A stretch of 64,000 nt of DNA from Notospermus geniculatus (GCA_002633025.1 NMRB01001754.1:6894-70893), one strand, 5' to 3'; shown: positions 22,401 to 34,593, numbered from the stretch's first letter. Numbers and translations are program-made. Notes: generated by a model from the sequence alone, not told the origin.

Positions 22401-25400
22401 TTACCGGTAGTGAAACTGATAATCCTGGGGAATTGTCCTTCATAATCTCATGATGAGATTACTGCATGTAGTTATCCACCCAAGAATGAAATGGTACACG
22501 ACTCTGTTTTGCAGGAACTTTCCCAATGAACATCCGTTCGGGGTCAGTCCCTACAGGTTGCTTGCTCAACTTTCACCACAGTAACAAAGAGTCTTCCACT
22601 TCAGACAGTGATATGTAACCGATGTGGAATTCTACTGATAATTAGCTAATTGGGCATAACGGCTGAGGGAAAAAACAGTTGATTAGGTCAGGTGACCCCA
22701 TGTGGCTGTCAATCAAAATACCAATGGGTCCTCAATCAGAATAGCATCAGTCTATGATAATATCATTTCCATTCCTTGCTGATCGTGCTTGTGGTGGAAA
22801 TGTCAGATACATCTGTGCCTGCCTATCTTGCTCAGCACGTTTTCCATACATACAACCACCAACAATCAGCAATTCCATGTTCAAATCTCACCAGAGAGAG
22901 AGTTGAGATTTTCTACATGTCAAGCATGTCATGTGTCCCTGGGCAAGGCCCTTGCCTCTTAATGTCTCAGTTTACCAGAAAGGCAACTGAACTGATGGAC
23001 TGGCATCTCATACAAGAGGTGCAAGATAGTATATGTACTTGCAAATAATCAGTCCACGAAAGAGTTAAAATCCTAACTCAATAAATATCTAACAGTCAAC
23101 ACATGTGTTGACTAGCAGTACACATTTTGTAAGTATCACTCATTCACAATGAATTTGCGTGCAGTGACAAGTACAAGAGTGAGCACTTGAAGATGTAAAA
23201 AAATAAATGGCACTGCCATTGAATGATTAAGGACTAATGATGGCAAGTACTGACATGACTGACAAAGAAACAAAATGAACCAAAGCCCAGGATTCCTTGT
23301 TCATCATTTTCCCAATGCAATAGGCTTTGAAGCAGGCCCATTGGATTGCTGGGGAAGCCACAGTGGGAAGAGCAAGACTTGACAGGCCTCCCCCCAGGCA
23401 AATAAGATTAGAATAACAAACACCTACAACTGAACCACAAGAGACTTGTATTAGCTGGTTTAACATTTCTGTTGTTTACTCATCCATGTAGTTTTAAAAT
23501 GGGAAAAACAAACAGGGCATTGCCAACAATATCAGACCCTGAGGGCTTCTCTTATGAATTCATGTCAAACAGGCCTATCTGAAGGCCTTAGAAAGTCACT
23601 CATATCACCTAAAACTTGTCAATATTGGCACAAATGCACTGTTTTCACACAGTACAGACCAAAATGTGCAGCAACAAAGACATTATTCAGGATGCCATAT
23701 CCAGGCTGGGCTACAACAAATGTATGAGACTTTACGAAGTCTCACAGTTCATTGACAGTGAAACTGTTCTTTGAAATTCTGGTTCAACCATGTCCGAGAT
23801 TTCAGCACTCAGACCAACTCATATACACCCCTGATATTGGAATCCAGTTCATTCCAATCTGCAAAAAAATGCTACTTATCTTTATCAATGCTGTGCAAGA
23901 ATGCTGGAAGACATACCCGAAGATCCTCTTCACAACCAGATAGCGTACAATTCATCCACATGTATATCTATAGAGCAGGTTTTTCATCTCATGCTGCATA
24001 CTGATCTGGCTGTGCATCCAGTAGGCCTACATGTCCCTGCCATACAGGATGCAATCTCGGATTTTGTGACTGAGAGTGATTTACATGGAGGTCTACACAG
24101 CCAGTATGCAACATGCATGTAACACTACATATTCATTTACTAACATTACTTTAATTGGGGCAAAGATAACGCAAGGGCATGAACCACAATTTCTGAGATA
24201 ACCACAAGAGTAACTCTAGGTCAAACATCCACTCAATGTTCAAGGGCATGGTAAATTCTGTAAAGGGACAGCGTACACTTCCCTAGAATTCAACATTGCC
24301 TCCTCTATAAGACAAAATCATGACAGTTTGAAACCCAGTTGATAAAACCCGGTTGAGTTAGGCATTATTGGTACTGGAACAGGGTAGGTTATGCTTATAA
24401 TAGCTGGAGGTTAAAAGTAGCTACATGTAGCTATGGTTAGACAGAATGATTGGAAATTTACAGCCTGCCATTTGTTAGCATGGTTAGAGCAAGCCCCTGG
24501 TCCACAGGCATGCTAACCTTTTGACTGATGGTCAGGAGTGAGGAGACCATTTGGCATTTTGGTGACAGATTTCCGCTTGCTGTCTGGGCTGGGCACAGGG
24601 ATCCATAATGCTGGAAAAGATGCATGTAAAGACAGATATTCAGGCAAAGAACTTCAAACTTTGATGACTCTCTTTTAGGCAATGTATTGTCTCAATGATC
24701 TCCAGTTTCCTCCTGCATGTACTTTAGAAATGGACGATTTCAAAATCAAGCTGGCAATTTTGTCTATTGACATATGTGCAATTCTGAGTAGAACCTCCCT
24801 AATGGGACACCTCCTGCAGGAGGACCCCTCTTTAAGGACAGCAGAGTTCAGTCCTCAATCGTCCTTTCTATTGAGGAGACCCCTCAATCAAGGACAGTCC
24901 TCAAGAGAGAGGTTCCACTGTACTTCTTCAAACTTTAAAATGCTCACCTGATGGATTTCTTTCCCTGAAGCTGCGGATGCTGGATCCACTCCATGTTTCA
25001 AGGGTCTCCAAATCGCTATCGCTGACCTCGTCGAGATTCAAATCATCGTTAGTCACGTCTTGTATGATTTCCAAGACGCGTGAATAGGCCGTCGAATATC
25101 GATGAAAGAATGGCGCCACCTGCGAAGTCAGCGGTGCGTCCTTGCTCTGCTTTCTCAACTCCGTGAAATTGAACAAAATGGCTTTATCACAAGTGATCCT
25201 TTCTTCCAGCAGCTGAATCAATCTTGCAAGGAATTGGTTGGTTATAACGGGTTCAATTGCATTGAAAAGTGTCTTGTTCTTGATTAGTCGATTTTCTACG
25301 TCAACTTGATTGCATTGCAGCATTCGTTGATGGTTGCTTTCCTCCGACAGTGAAGTGACACTTGAACGGCTTGTCGCTTTCTGCATGGTCTGACTCTCCT

Positions 25401-27164
25401 CCAGCTTTTGCATGGCATTCTTATACTGCTGCACGGTTCTCGTAAACTCTTGTTTTAATGCATCATGTAATGAGGCAAGTTTACCGTCCTGCGTTGGTAT
25501 GGGACCATGGTGGCCTAACCCGGACAAACAGCGGTCTAAAGCTTTGTTTTTCTTGTATAATTTCTGTTTGATTTGTGGTTTGTTTTGGGCAATTATCTTC
25601 AGGACACCTTTACAATGGTACGTTACACTCTCCGTCCTTTCAACCTGCGCTAACGGGTCCTCCTGACAAGCGAACAATTTCACAATCAAACGCAGAGTTT
25701 CATCAAGCCGCAGCGCTTTCTTTATCAAGTCAATTTCTTCTGGGTTTGATTTTTCGGCACAGGCAGCACCACTGCTCAGAGGTAACATCTTAGAATATAT
25801 GGTATGAATTGTTCCGAGACTTTTTGGAATTGCATCCAGAAGTGTCTGAATTGGCAGTTCATGTAACATGCTCATCACAGTGTCCCGAGAAAGCCTATTG
25901 ATGAAAACCGAACACTCCCCAAACTTCAGCCCATCGCAAAGAATCATGATCTTCTGTAAAAGCGGCCCATGGCCGACATCAAACTTTGCCCTTGGCATTA
26001 CAGGTGGTTTACGCTGTACTTTTTTACCATCTACGAAATCTTTACCAGTGTCATTGTCAATCCCAGACCTAGCCTGATTTGTGCGGGTGTCTGAATACTC
26101 AGGATCATCAATCAAACTGGGCATGCTGCTGTACATATTTGACCGTGCAAGCTTTGAATTTGAGAAACTGGTATCCTTTGTATAGTCAATAGACTTCACA
26201 TGTTTCATGGCATCGGCAAACGATTTATTCAACTCATTTAGATCTTCACTGGAATGCTTGGAATAACCTTTGAGATTATCATTATCTGAAACACTTCTCG
26301 GTATTTTTTCTGGCATAGCTTGTTTGGAAAAAGGAATTTCCTTCACAGGTGAATGAGAATGGGAATGTGCTGGCTTAGAATATGGGGACCCCATAGAACT
26401 GGAGTGGGGACGGACATTCTTAGGACTATTCCTTGCTCTGGTCCGAGGTGAACTGATACTGATAGTGTCTGCATGAAGACGACTTCCATCTTCACCTTCA
26501 TGTCCTCTACTGTATTGCACACTTGCATTCATAGAATGAGGGTAGGCCTCACCTTCTGTCACACTGGCAAAGTAATGGTCTCTTCCTGAGAAGTTATCAG
26601 ATTGCGGACGGTTATTATTTTCATTGTCTCTGGACGATGGGCCAGCATAATCACGCTGGATGCGCTGTCTGTGGTCCTTGCGAGTGACTGCCTCATTGAA
26701 AGACCGATTCCTTACACTAGGAGATGCGGAACCATCTTGAGCAAACTCTCTCCCCGTGACGGCTTCAGTGAATGTCCGGTTAGCACCAGACAATGGAGGG
26801 ACATTGAGAGGGCGAGAAACGATTGGCTGAGGGTAGCCGATGGTAGGGGGTGGTTTTCCAGCTGGTCGGTTGTTCTGATTTTGGTTAGGAATAGGATGTT
26901 GACCCCTGTCAACTTTTCGGACCACATAGAACTTCTCCATAACGAATGGTCTTCTCGTCTTTCCTGAAAAAGAGGCAAATAACTAAGTCATGAATCTCAG
27001 AGGGTGATTCCAAACTGAGTCACCATCTGTCAAAATGAATAGGGCCTATTACTGTTACTGTGCAACAACACAACACAAGAGATAAGCTGAAAAAGTGACG
27101 ACTGAAAAAACTCACCATTCTGTTCCAAGGGGCTATATCTAAAGCCTGACCCTGATGAATCCAT
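19411..27164 (-). CDS. MIEAP (SPATA18)-domain protein, long form with a novel N-terminal region
   Basis: The C-terminal domain resembles mitochondria-eating protein (MIEAP/SPATA18), which in vertebrates acts in mitochondrial quality control. Eight exons in consistent phase: 27116-27164, 24948-26963, 24518-24610, 21198-21272, 20821-21025, 20455-20662, 20039-20224 and 19411-19695. They total 1039 codons including the stop. Layout: residues 1-330 low-complexity, Ser/Pro/Asn-rich with repeated NR-S/T-F-x-EAVT motifs; about 350-640 a predicted helical globular part (ILCDGLKFGECSVFINRL, LGHHGPIPTQDGKLASLHDA); about 775-812 a coiled coil (LRDEVEKLKKELNKAKETIT); about 820-1038 the MIEAP domain (LKGKLLFSVIV, LAFRSVQES, NPPLVIDYD, IWPGLLEG, CVFKGVVLT). 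Human MIEAP is 538 aa, so the N-terminal half or more has no counterpart I recognise. The start at 27164 is the only ATG that joins in frame to exon 2 through a GT-AG intron. The 3.2-kb third intron carries no gene. Confidence 0.85.
21273..24517 (-). other. Large intron of the MIEAP-domain gene, gene-free
   Basis: 3.2 kb between exons 3 and 4. I see no exon-like reading frame in either direction. A minus-strand hydrophobic ORF at 23227-23466 has no family similarity. An A-box-like TAGCCCAGAGG at about 21779 has no matching B box. Confidence 0.5.
24785..24922. mobile_element. Small fold-back element (GTGGAACCTC ends)
   Basis: The left end GTAGAACCTCCCT and right end AGAGGTTCCACTGTA are inverted. 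The interior holds paired GGACACCTCCTG / AGGACCCCTC and CTCAATC units. It lies in the intron between MIEAP exons 2 and 3, about 25 bases from the exon 2 donor. Class unknown. Confidence 0.55.
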
Positions 27165-27622
27165 TATTTAATTTTGTTGAAAACACTACTGTAAACCAAC
27201 CGACCGAGTCTCATGCACTGCCTCTCACTCTCTCACTCAGTCAGTCTCAATGCATGGCCATCATCATCATGGTGACTCATTTGATCCAAATGGAAACTAG
27301 GCACCCAGCTGCATACCACCCATCATTATGACCAGCTGATGACTGATCATTCACCAGATCGCACCAAGCACACTCTCACTCACTGCCTGCACAAGCAAGC
27401 ATGGCTCTGGCTTCCCACTTTGAGAAAAAAGTTTGGATTGGAACACCTGTTCATAAAATCTCATGTAACATTACGGCAAGGCTCCAACACAGCATAAAGA
27501 GGGCATTACCTTCAATAGAGATATCTAATGAGTCATCGGTTCCATAACAATGGAACGGAAAACCATTGTCCCGGGAAGAATGATGAATTATTCAACGCTG
27601 AGAAAACAAAACAAACCACTTC
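27165..27622. other. 5' flank of the MIEAP-domain gene
   Basis: About 460 bases between the MIEAP-domain start codon and the single N. The stretch holds CTCACT repeats near 27225-27240 and 27375-27385. It contains no receptor sequence: the open frame continuing from the GPCR through the N down to 27533 loses all family similarity. Confidence 0.5.
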
Positions 27623-27623
27623 N
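27623..27623. other. Single N, probable contig join
   Basis: One ambiguous base exactly where GPCR similarity stops. Assemblers sometimes mark a join with overlapping or unknown gap as one N. Comparable single Ns occur at 55799 and 60018. Confidence 0.6.
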
Positions 27624-28300
27624 ATCCATTCCCGTTTCCGCTTGAGCGTTGCCCTGAATACTCTGCCGTACAAGTAGACCATAACAGCTAGGGGGAGGTA
27701 GAAAGCACCCACGGTGGAGTATATCGTGTAGCCTTTATCCTGGCTTATCATGCATTCGTAGTAGTCCGGTTCTCGTGGCTCCTTCCACCCTAACAGCGGT
27801 GGTAGGGCGATGATCACCGAGTACAACCACGCGACCAGAATCATCACCGCCGCTCGGCGAGCTGTTCTTTTCCTCGCGTATTGCAACGGCTGCGTTATTG
27901 CATTATATCTGTCAAAACTGATAACGCAGAGGTTCATAATACTCGCTGTGCAGCATATCACATCGAATGACACCCACATGTCGCACAGGGGACCACCAAG
28001 TTTCCACTGACCCATCAACTGGTAGGCGATCGCGAACGGTGTCACCACGACGCCGACCAAGAGATCACTGACGGCTAAACTGACGATGAAGGAGTTCCCA
28101 ACTTTTCGCAGCCTCCGCTCCGTCAGGACTGCTATAACAACCAATATATTCCCTGAAACGGTTCCAACGATTATCACCAGCGCCAAACACGTGATGACCA
28201 CGTTTTCCACGGTTGCGATGACGTGTTCCTCTCCTTCGTCATTTCCGGTCGAGTTGTAATCCGTGTCGTTGCTGTAGTTGTCAAATTTCACATAATCCAT
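27624..28300 (-). CDS. Aminergic class A GPCR (serotonin 5-HT7/5-HT1-like), N-terminus to TM5 only
   Basis: A plasma-membrane receptor for a biogenic amine. Order: extracellular N-terminus with N-glycosylation sites (YSND, YNST); TM1 GNILVVIAVL; TM2 FIVSLAVSDLLVG; ECL1 WxLG with conserved Cys (GQWKLGGPLC); TM3 SFDVICCTASIMNLCVISFDRY, giving the amine-binding Asp and the DRY motif; TM4 LVAWLYSVIIALPPLLGW; ECL2 Cys in YYECMISQDKGYTIYST; TM5 FYLPLAVMVYLYGRVF. The ECL2-TM5 stretch is most like 5-HT7 receptors from memory. Octopamine or dopamine classes are not excluded. About 225 codons are present. TM6 (FxxCWxP) and TM7 (NPxxY) are absent from both strands of the window. Homology ends at the N at 27623, so the truncation is more likely an assembly join than a natural stop. 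Start ATG at 28300. Confidence 0.88.
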
Positions 28301-28969
28301 TGTTCTCTAGAATACGTTCCACAAACTTCTTAGTTCAACATTTACAGCAATTTCTCGGCGAACGTTTGAGCAGACTCTATTAATTTTTAATTTTTAGTCC
28401 ATCAACACGCCGATACAGCTTTCCGATGAAACCTTTAGTCGAACACCGAGCTTTTGTTCCGTGCATTAGCATCGCGGACGTTTTCCCGCGAATTCTTGCA
28501 TTAATTCCCGCGAAGATTTCCCGCCGCAAAATAGTCGTCACCGTGACGTTTTTCCTTTCAGGCATGTGATGGAACAACCGACCTTAATGCATCGTTGTAT
28601 AATCCATATGATTATGGCAGAATGCCTTCACCAACGGCCATGGGATTTGAAACATTGAATGCATCATTCGGGTAATTACCAATCAACGCGATATAGTCCG
28701 AACTCGTGGCATGGCTGTTGATTGGTCGTGCGAGAATTTCCATTTTGGTGATGCGATTTCGTCAAAGTTCACCTGCAAAGACAAAGCAAGAGACATCAGT
28801 CTTCATACGTATTTTTAAATTATTTTCAGCCTTGATACGTATTTTACATGATTTTCAACGAATACGTATTTTACTTTTTTCAAGAGAATGTCAAACAAAA
28901 TATCAAGAGTAAAAATACCAAAATTGCTCATCAAGGAAAATTCCCCGAATTTGTTCTGGAAAGAAAATG

Positions 28970-29224
28970 TATGATAAATAAAAAGGCAATTTCCAGAGTG
29001 TGTAGCGAATTTTCGACCCCAACCGGGGTCTTCTTCAGGCTGGAACTATACAATCCGAAACTCTAGAACAGTCTGAGCTGAAACCCAAATGTAGATTCAG
29101 CTCAGACTGTTTCAGCTCAGACTGTTCTAGAGTTTCGGATTGTATAGTTCCAGCCTGAAGAAGACCCCGGTTGGGGTCGAAAATTCGCTAAACACTCTGG
29201 AAATTGCCTTTTTATTTATCATAT
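28970..29224. mobile_element. Head-to-head inverted pair of the GGTTGGGGTCGAAAATTCG element
   Basis: Two copies of the sequence family inserted at 2787-2887 sit as near-perfect inverted arms (about 28970-29080 and 29108-29224) around a spacer of about 28 bases. Both arms contain CGACCCCAACCGGGGTCTTC or its complement and end in TTTTTATTTATCATA or its complement. The 14-base core ACCCCGGTTGGGGT is itself a hairpin with a GGTT loop. Confidence 0.85.
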
Positions 29225-29811
29225 ATTGTGTGTCAATTTTTGTGCTTTTCTTCTCTTTGGAAAGAAAATGTACATGGCTTTTTGCATAAAACGGCAATAA
29301 CATGCAGTAACGGCAATAACATGGCTTTTTGCTATAAATAGAAAACCCTGCATGGATGTTGGTTTTCGCACCACTTTCCAGGCCCCGTATTCCTCCGTCT
29401 ATCCAGCCCGGGTGACGTAAACAAGCGTAAATAATGGAAGATGATTTAAAACATGACAAAAGCGCAGTAATGGAGTGACAATCACACCATGTCTTCTTCT
29501 TGCCTTCGGTAACCTGTTACATTGATGTGTCTAGTGTGAATTTCCATTATCATGTCACGATGGAACCGTCGGCGATCCAGGGATCAGACTAATATGCGTT
29601 TTAGGTCACAGAGAAGACCCTCAGGGTTCGAATGAGTGAGTGCCCTTTTCCCTCTAAGGTCGCTGCGTTGATTATAATCACATTAGTTAGAGATGTTCAA
29701 CCAGACGGTCGACATACTCATTAGTAGATTTTAATCAGGACAGGTGATGGTTTGAATTGACAAGACCCTAGCAACGGACCGGATGAACAATTGAACAGCG
29801 AAGTTCTCTCC

Positions 29812-29932
29812 ATGGCTGATATTCATAAAAGCTAGCAAATGCTTTTACTTCAAGTTTTGCAGTACATTTACATTGGACCTCGCTGTGCAAATCAAGTATA
29901 AGCATTTGCTCAATTTTATGAATACCAGTCAT
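29812..29932. mobile_element. Fold-back element of the AAGCAT family, single copy
   Basis: Ends TGGCTGATATTCATAAAAG and TTTTATGAATACCAGTCA are inverted. Inside are TAGCAAATGCTTTTACTT and TATAAGCATTTGCT. It is about 120 bases long and a simple copy of the element nested in TTF2 intron 8. Confidence 0.75.
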
Positions 29933-32130
29933 GTCTGTCCTAGAGCCGAGGAGCTGTGACGACAAACTGACACTCGGAGAATCACCGGTGTCGTGCTCAA
30001 AGTGTGTGTGCCGATTTAGATGTGTGCGTTCCCATTTCGAAGTGTGGATTTGAATCTTGTATAGTTCCTCGTGCTATAGACAGTCATCCGTTTACATTCG
30101 AAAGGGGGCCGATTGGCATTAAATCGGCTCCTTCGTATGTACCAACGTTGATGTTTTCATTTCACCTTCATTCTATTCTGTCAGAAGATAAACAGCCCTT
30201 CGTTTATTTGAATTCCATTGGCAATCTTCACGTAACCTCAACAAGTTTGAGGTTATCAATGACATCAGATTTTATGTGTAACTGTACCAGTAAACCGTAA
30301 ATCGTGCAGGTTCGAAAGGTAAAGCGCTAAGTAACCTTTCTCCATCTCATCCTATTCCATTCATATTGAAGCGAGTTTGAAAAAGTCTGTTGCTCGCGTT
30401 TCCTGGATTAAAGGAAATCTCCAAGGAAGAGATTCAAAAAGAGGAATTTTTAAACGGCCCTTAAAAATATCAGGGACGAAATATCATTGATGCAGATGAA
30501 CGAGAGCTCAACACTGGCACTTTGCCAATTGGTCACGTGATTGGAATTGACCAATTAAAAATCTCCGTTCAGTCGCGCGTATTATCAATATCTTCGGTTG
30601 AAAAATAGTCTTCATCTCGAGCAATAATCGGTTTATGCGGTGGTTGAGGTCCCAGAAATCGCTAGATTGCTTCTTTTCCAATGAAAAAACACTAAAAATA
30701 TTGACACTCCTGCTGTATCTCATGATGACGTCATACATGTAGATGTCATCTGGGGCCCATGAAAATGCCAGGTAGTCTTATTCGTTTTTAGACCCACCAA
30801 TACAAAAATGGAATCTAAACCAGAGGTTAGGTGGAGTACCTGAAACTGCCAGGGTATCAATTTTGTAGCTTTTCTTGTTCATTTGAGTTGCATCCCAGTC
30901 AATGCCACCTTCCTTCGAAATATATGCTGACCGATTGGTGTGAAATCAACACTGGGCCTCTGTACAATTTCAACCCATTGGGCGTCATGCCACTGGCTAT
31001 TGGTTGCTTCAAACCAATAGCATCACGCCACGTCAGATATGATGATGAGGAAGGCCTTGGTGTGCACATAAGTGGCGGAACGCTACTTGCAGCAGGAATA
31101 AAGTATAAATGCGATGCCAATCCAAGCGCAGCATCGATGATAAACGCCCACTGCACGCCGACAACGGAGATTGAATATCAAATTCAACAATGAAATATCA
31201 TCTCCGGATGGAATTTTATGTTTTGTTTGAATCACTGAATGACGTTATCGAAGGCTAGGAGCGCCTCGAACGAGTCATCGGAGAAAATTTGCTGTTTTCG
31301 CCGCATTGTGGGAGTTCCTCGGGTGATTTCCGTTCGCCGTCGTGTACTTTTTCTTCCTCAGGATGTGCTAGGCCTACTTGATTTGTGCACGGAAGAAATA
31401 TGGAAAATGTGCAAATAATTATCCTCCGGCAGCAGGCAGCTGCTGTGACTGCGGATGTGAACTTTTAGCTAATTGTTTGCTCCGTTCAGAAAAGTCATAT
31501 CCCCAAGTGATCGATTCGAACGCGACCTGGGCATACCCGACTGCTTTCGAGCCATTAGATTTTATGGAATGGATGTTGGCCTTGATAGAAAATGGCCCAA
31601 GGCTGCATCCTATATCTTTTGTTGAGATGCATTCAAACGTATTGTCGTTCGGAAACGTTCACACACGAGGCAGGCCTGCAGGAGAACGAGATGTCCGGAA
31701 GTGGGCGAATCCAATAACTTGATTGCACGTTGCTTCGTGAAGGAAACATTGTATCAAAGGCAGGCACATGTTTCTGAAGGCTTTTTTGCATCATAAGGCC
31801 GTCTTTGATAGGCGTCATTTCGAATAAATCTAAACCTATTGACCATCGATCCGCGCCCCGATGATTACCGTCGAGTGATTACCGTACTGCCTCCAGCACG
31901 TCGGTGTCGCTTGATATCAGGTGTAATCAACCACCTTCAGACAAGAAACCACCAGAAAGGATCAAAGGAAAGGTTCGTGCGCTTCTTAAGCCAGTCGAAC
32001 GCAGCGACCTTCACGATGGACTTGCTATAAGTACAACTTGCATTCAGAGAAGTCATTTCAGTCATTGTCATGAAAGGGTGCTTTCCGCAGTTATTGCAGC
32101 TTGCCTGCGTTTGTCCCTCCTTTCCTCACT

Positions 32131-32510
32131 GGAGATGGTATTCGGGTGGGCGGTTTGCATTAGAATGGAGAGTTCCTCACCGGAAATAGTATTCGGGTGG
32201 GCAGTTTGCATTAGAATGGAGAGCTCCTCACCGGAAATTGTATTCGGGTGGGCGGTTTGCATGAGAATGGAGAGGTTCCTCACCGGAAATGGTATTCGGG
32301 TGGGCAGTTTGCATTAGAATGGAGAGCTCCTCACCGGAAATGGTATTCGGGTGACAGTTTGCATTAGAATCGAGAGTCCTCACCGGAAATGGTATTCGGG
32401 TGGACAGTTTGCATTAGAATGGAGAGCTCCTCACCGGAAATAGTATTCGGGTGGGCGGTTTGCACAGAATTTGATGAGATCCGCACCGAATATGGTGGCG
32501 GGTGGAATAT
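32131..32510 (+). repeat. Minisatellite, about 51-bp unit, about 7 copies
   Basis: Tandem units begin GGAAATGGTATTCGGGTGGG and contain GCAGTTTGCATTAGAATGGA, with a diverged last copy. The unit is 51 bp (17 codons), which explains the stop-free ORFs on both strands. There is no sign of a real protein. Confidence 0.95.
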
Positions 32511-34593
32511 GGTCAGCACCGCACGCACCAAAACGTGGGTTTAACTCTAGCAATACCATCATAACATCTAACCCATTCATTGTGCATGACGTATATACAT
32601 CACAAAACGGCATCTGTTACGGACAGATTATATATATCAATAACGGTGTGGTCAATAGGCGCAAATTATTAAGAGCCCGATGAATGATAATATCGCAATA
32701 TTACTTGGTCCCTCGGGAGCATGGCCAACGTCATCTTTGACGCATGCGTGGGGAGGGGACATGGGGCATTTGCTGATGATCCAGCCTCGTCACCAGAGCT
32801 CATTTTGCGCCTCGTTTGGCAGTCGAACTAGGCTCTATCCATGACGTCGACAACCCCAGGGACGAGGATGGTAGTGATCAGGTTTGTCGGCCGATAAGTA
32901 GAGTTATATCACCATTCTTCTTTGTTTTTCTGATCACCTTATTGTCTCCATACCATCTCTTGTCTGGATGGCCATGACTGCAGAAGATGGTCTGCGCTCT
33001 CCCAGTTTCCCAGGGCTTGATGAAAAAAGCGCAGCCGTCTGTCTTTGAGTTGTTTTTCATGTCCGGCTGATGGGAACAGATTGATTGGACTTGACGGTGC
33101 GAAAGTTGGAGGAAGGACAGTTGATAGAATAGTGACCGATTGGTATTTGGTCTGTTGGGTGTCATGACGATCCCTATTAGTCGAAAGGATATTAGCACAT
33201 CCAGGGTACACTTGGTGTTCTGACTCATAGCCTTAGCTATGCGATTGACGAAAACCGACGGGAGGTTGGCATGGGAGATTAGCATAGTATCCTTGATCTT
33301 TGATAGGAGACTGACCTACTCGCCCTCAGTCTGCATCCCCTTGGCGTGCAGATGTGAGGGTTGAGGACGTAGAAAGCAATCTACGCCATCTGGGGATGTC
33401 GTTGACGGTATTACAAAAAATATCGAAAGCGGATGTGCACATAAAAGTGTCACACTACTATTTTCAAGTGTGTAAATTAGCTGTACATCAAATGTACAAA
33501 AAATAGATAAGCGAGCGATCTATTTTTGATTGTACGTACATGTCTCCGGAACTCTCATTTCGCCACCATTGAAACCTAAACCAACCAAGCCTTATACTTG
33601 TGGGAGAGGGCCACACCTCTACGACACTAGAGAGATCTCAGTGTTTAAATATGCCCTCCCACAAACACACTCCTGTGCAATAGTGATACCTTCAATGAGC
33701 TGTAAGGTGAAAATACTAATAGGTAAATTCTTTTAAAGATGTGCGCATGCGTACGATGATACGACGGAATCCAAAAATGAAGTTGGCGCAGATTTCTGCC
33801 TCCAAATATGGCGCACCATTGAAGACTGAGGTCAAAGGTCAGGCTTTGAATATGGTCATTCTGTATTCAACCAATCCTGCCATGTGATATCTGACCAAGT
33901 CAGGATAACATAGCCCATGGTATGGTTTAAAAAATACACAGCAACTTCATCTAAGATAATCGAAAGAGGCTGAAGACGATACCAGGAATCCTTTATGATA
34001 GACCAGACAGAGAGACAGCATAACGTGTCAAAGAAGTCTTTTTTTCCATCTCTGATCCAGTCTGCCATTGTATGGAGACGAAGCAAGATTTTTGATTAAG
34101 AAATACTGAAGTAGTCTCAGTATCACTCGGTATATTATGTCTGCGAAAGTTAGGTGCGTCTTAGGTTCATATTGCATTGGCTTGCACTGGAAGCTGTCTT
34201 AGGTGATACCGCAAGCTGAAGTGTTCCAACTTTCGGCTTTGAACAACCGAACCTCAGCCTATACTACGTCGTAACCCGACGAGGAATAAAAAATTCAACA
34301 CTCAATTTTAATTAGGTTATATCAGTATTCGAGTTCGCTTCGCCGACTTGCGTGACGGGTTAGAATTTCATATAAGGCGACGTAGGAAATCGTCTGCTTC
34401 GGATCGACGTCAAATTAATCCGCGGTGGTGATATCACCGAATCAAATGACGCGATATGACAGTGGCAATATTATATAATCTGTGGGAAGTGTTGAACGTC
34501 GGTAACGTTACTTTCCTCGTCAGAAGAAAGACCCTGGAACGCTGCTTTTTGCGCCCGGCCAGCCAAAAATTTCGCGGACACGCCGCCTACCAA

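Larger units (their letters stand above)
28301..32130. other. GPCR upstream flank and intergenic DNA
   Basis: No convincing gene. It holds the inverted element at 28970-29224 and the fold-back at 29812-29932. There is also a pair of inverted CCAAT-type motifs (CTATTGGTT ... AACCAATAG, about 30997-31020) followed by a TATAAAT about 85 bases on (about 31105), which could be a promoter for an unrecognised transcript. The 120-codon ORF at 30831-31193 has no family similarity. Confidence 0.4.

Noticed and set aside
23227-23466. Missing TM6/TM7 exon of the GPCR
   Set aside because: The hydrophobic minus-strand ORF lacks FxxCWxP and NPxxY and lies within another gene's intron.
30831-31193. 120-codon plus-strand ORF
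   Set aside because: No recognisable domain, no splice context and overlap with a promoter-like region; likely chance.
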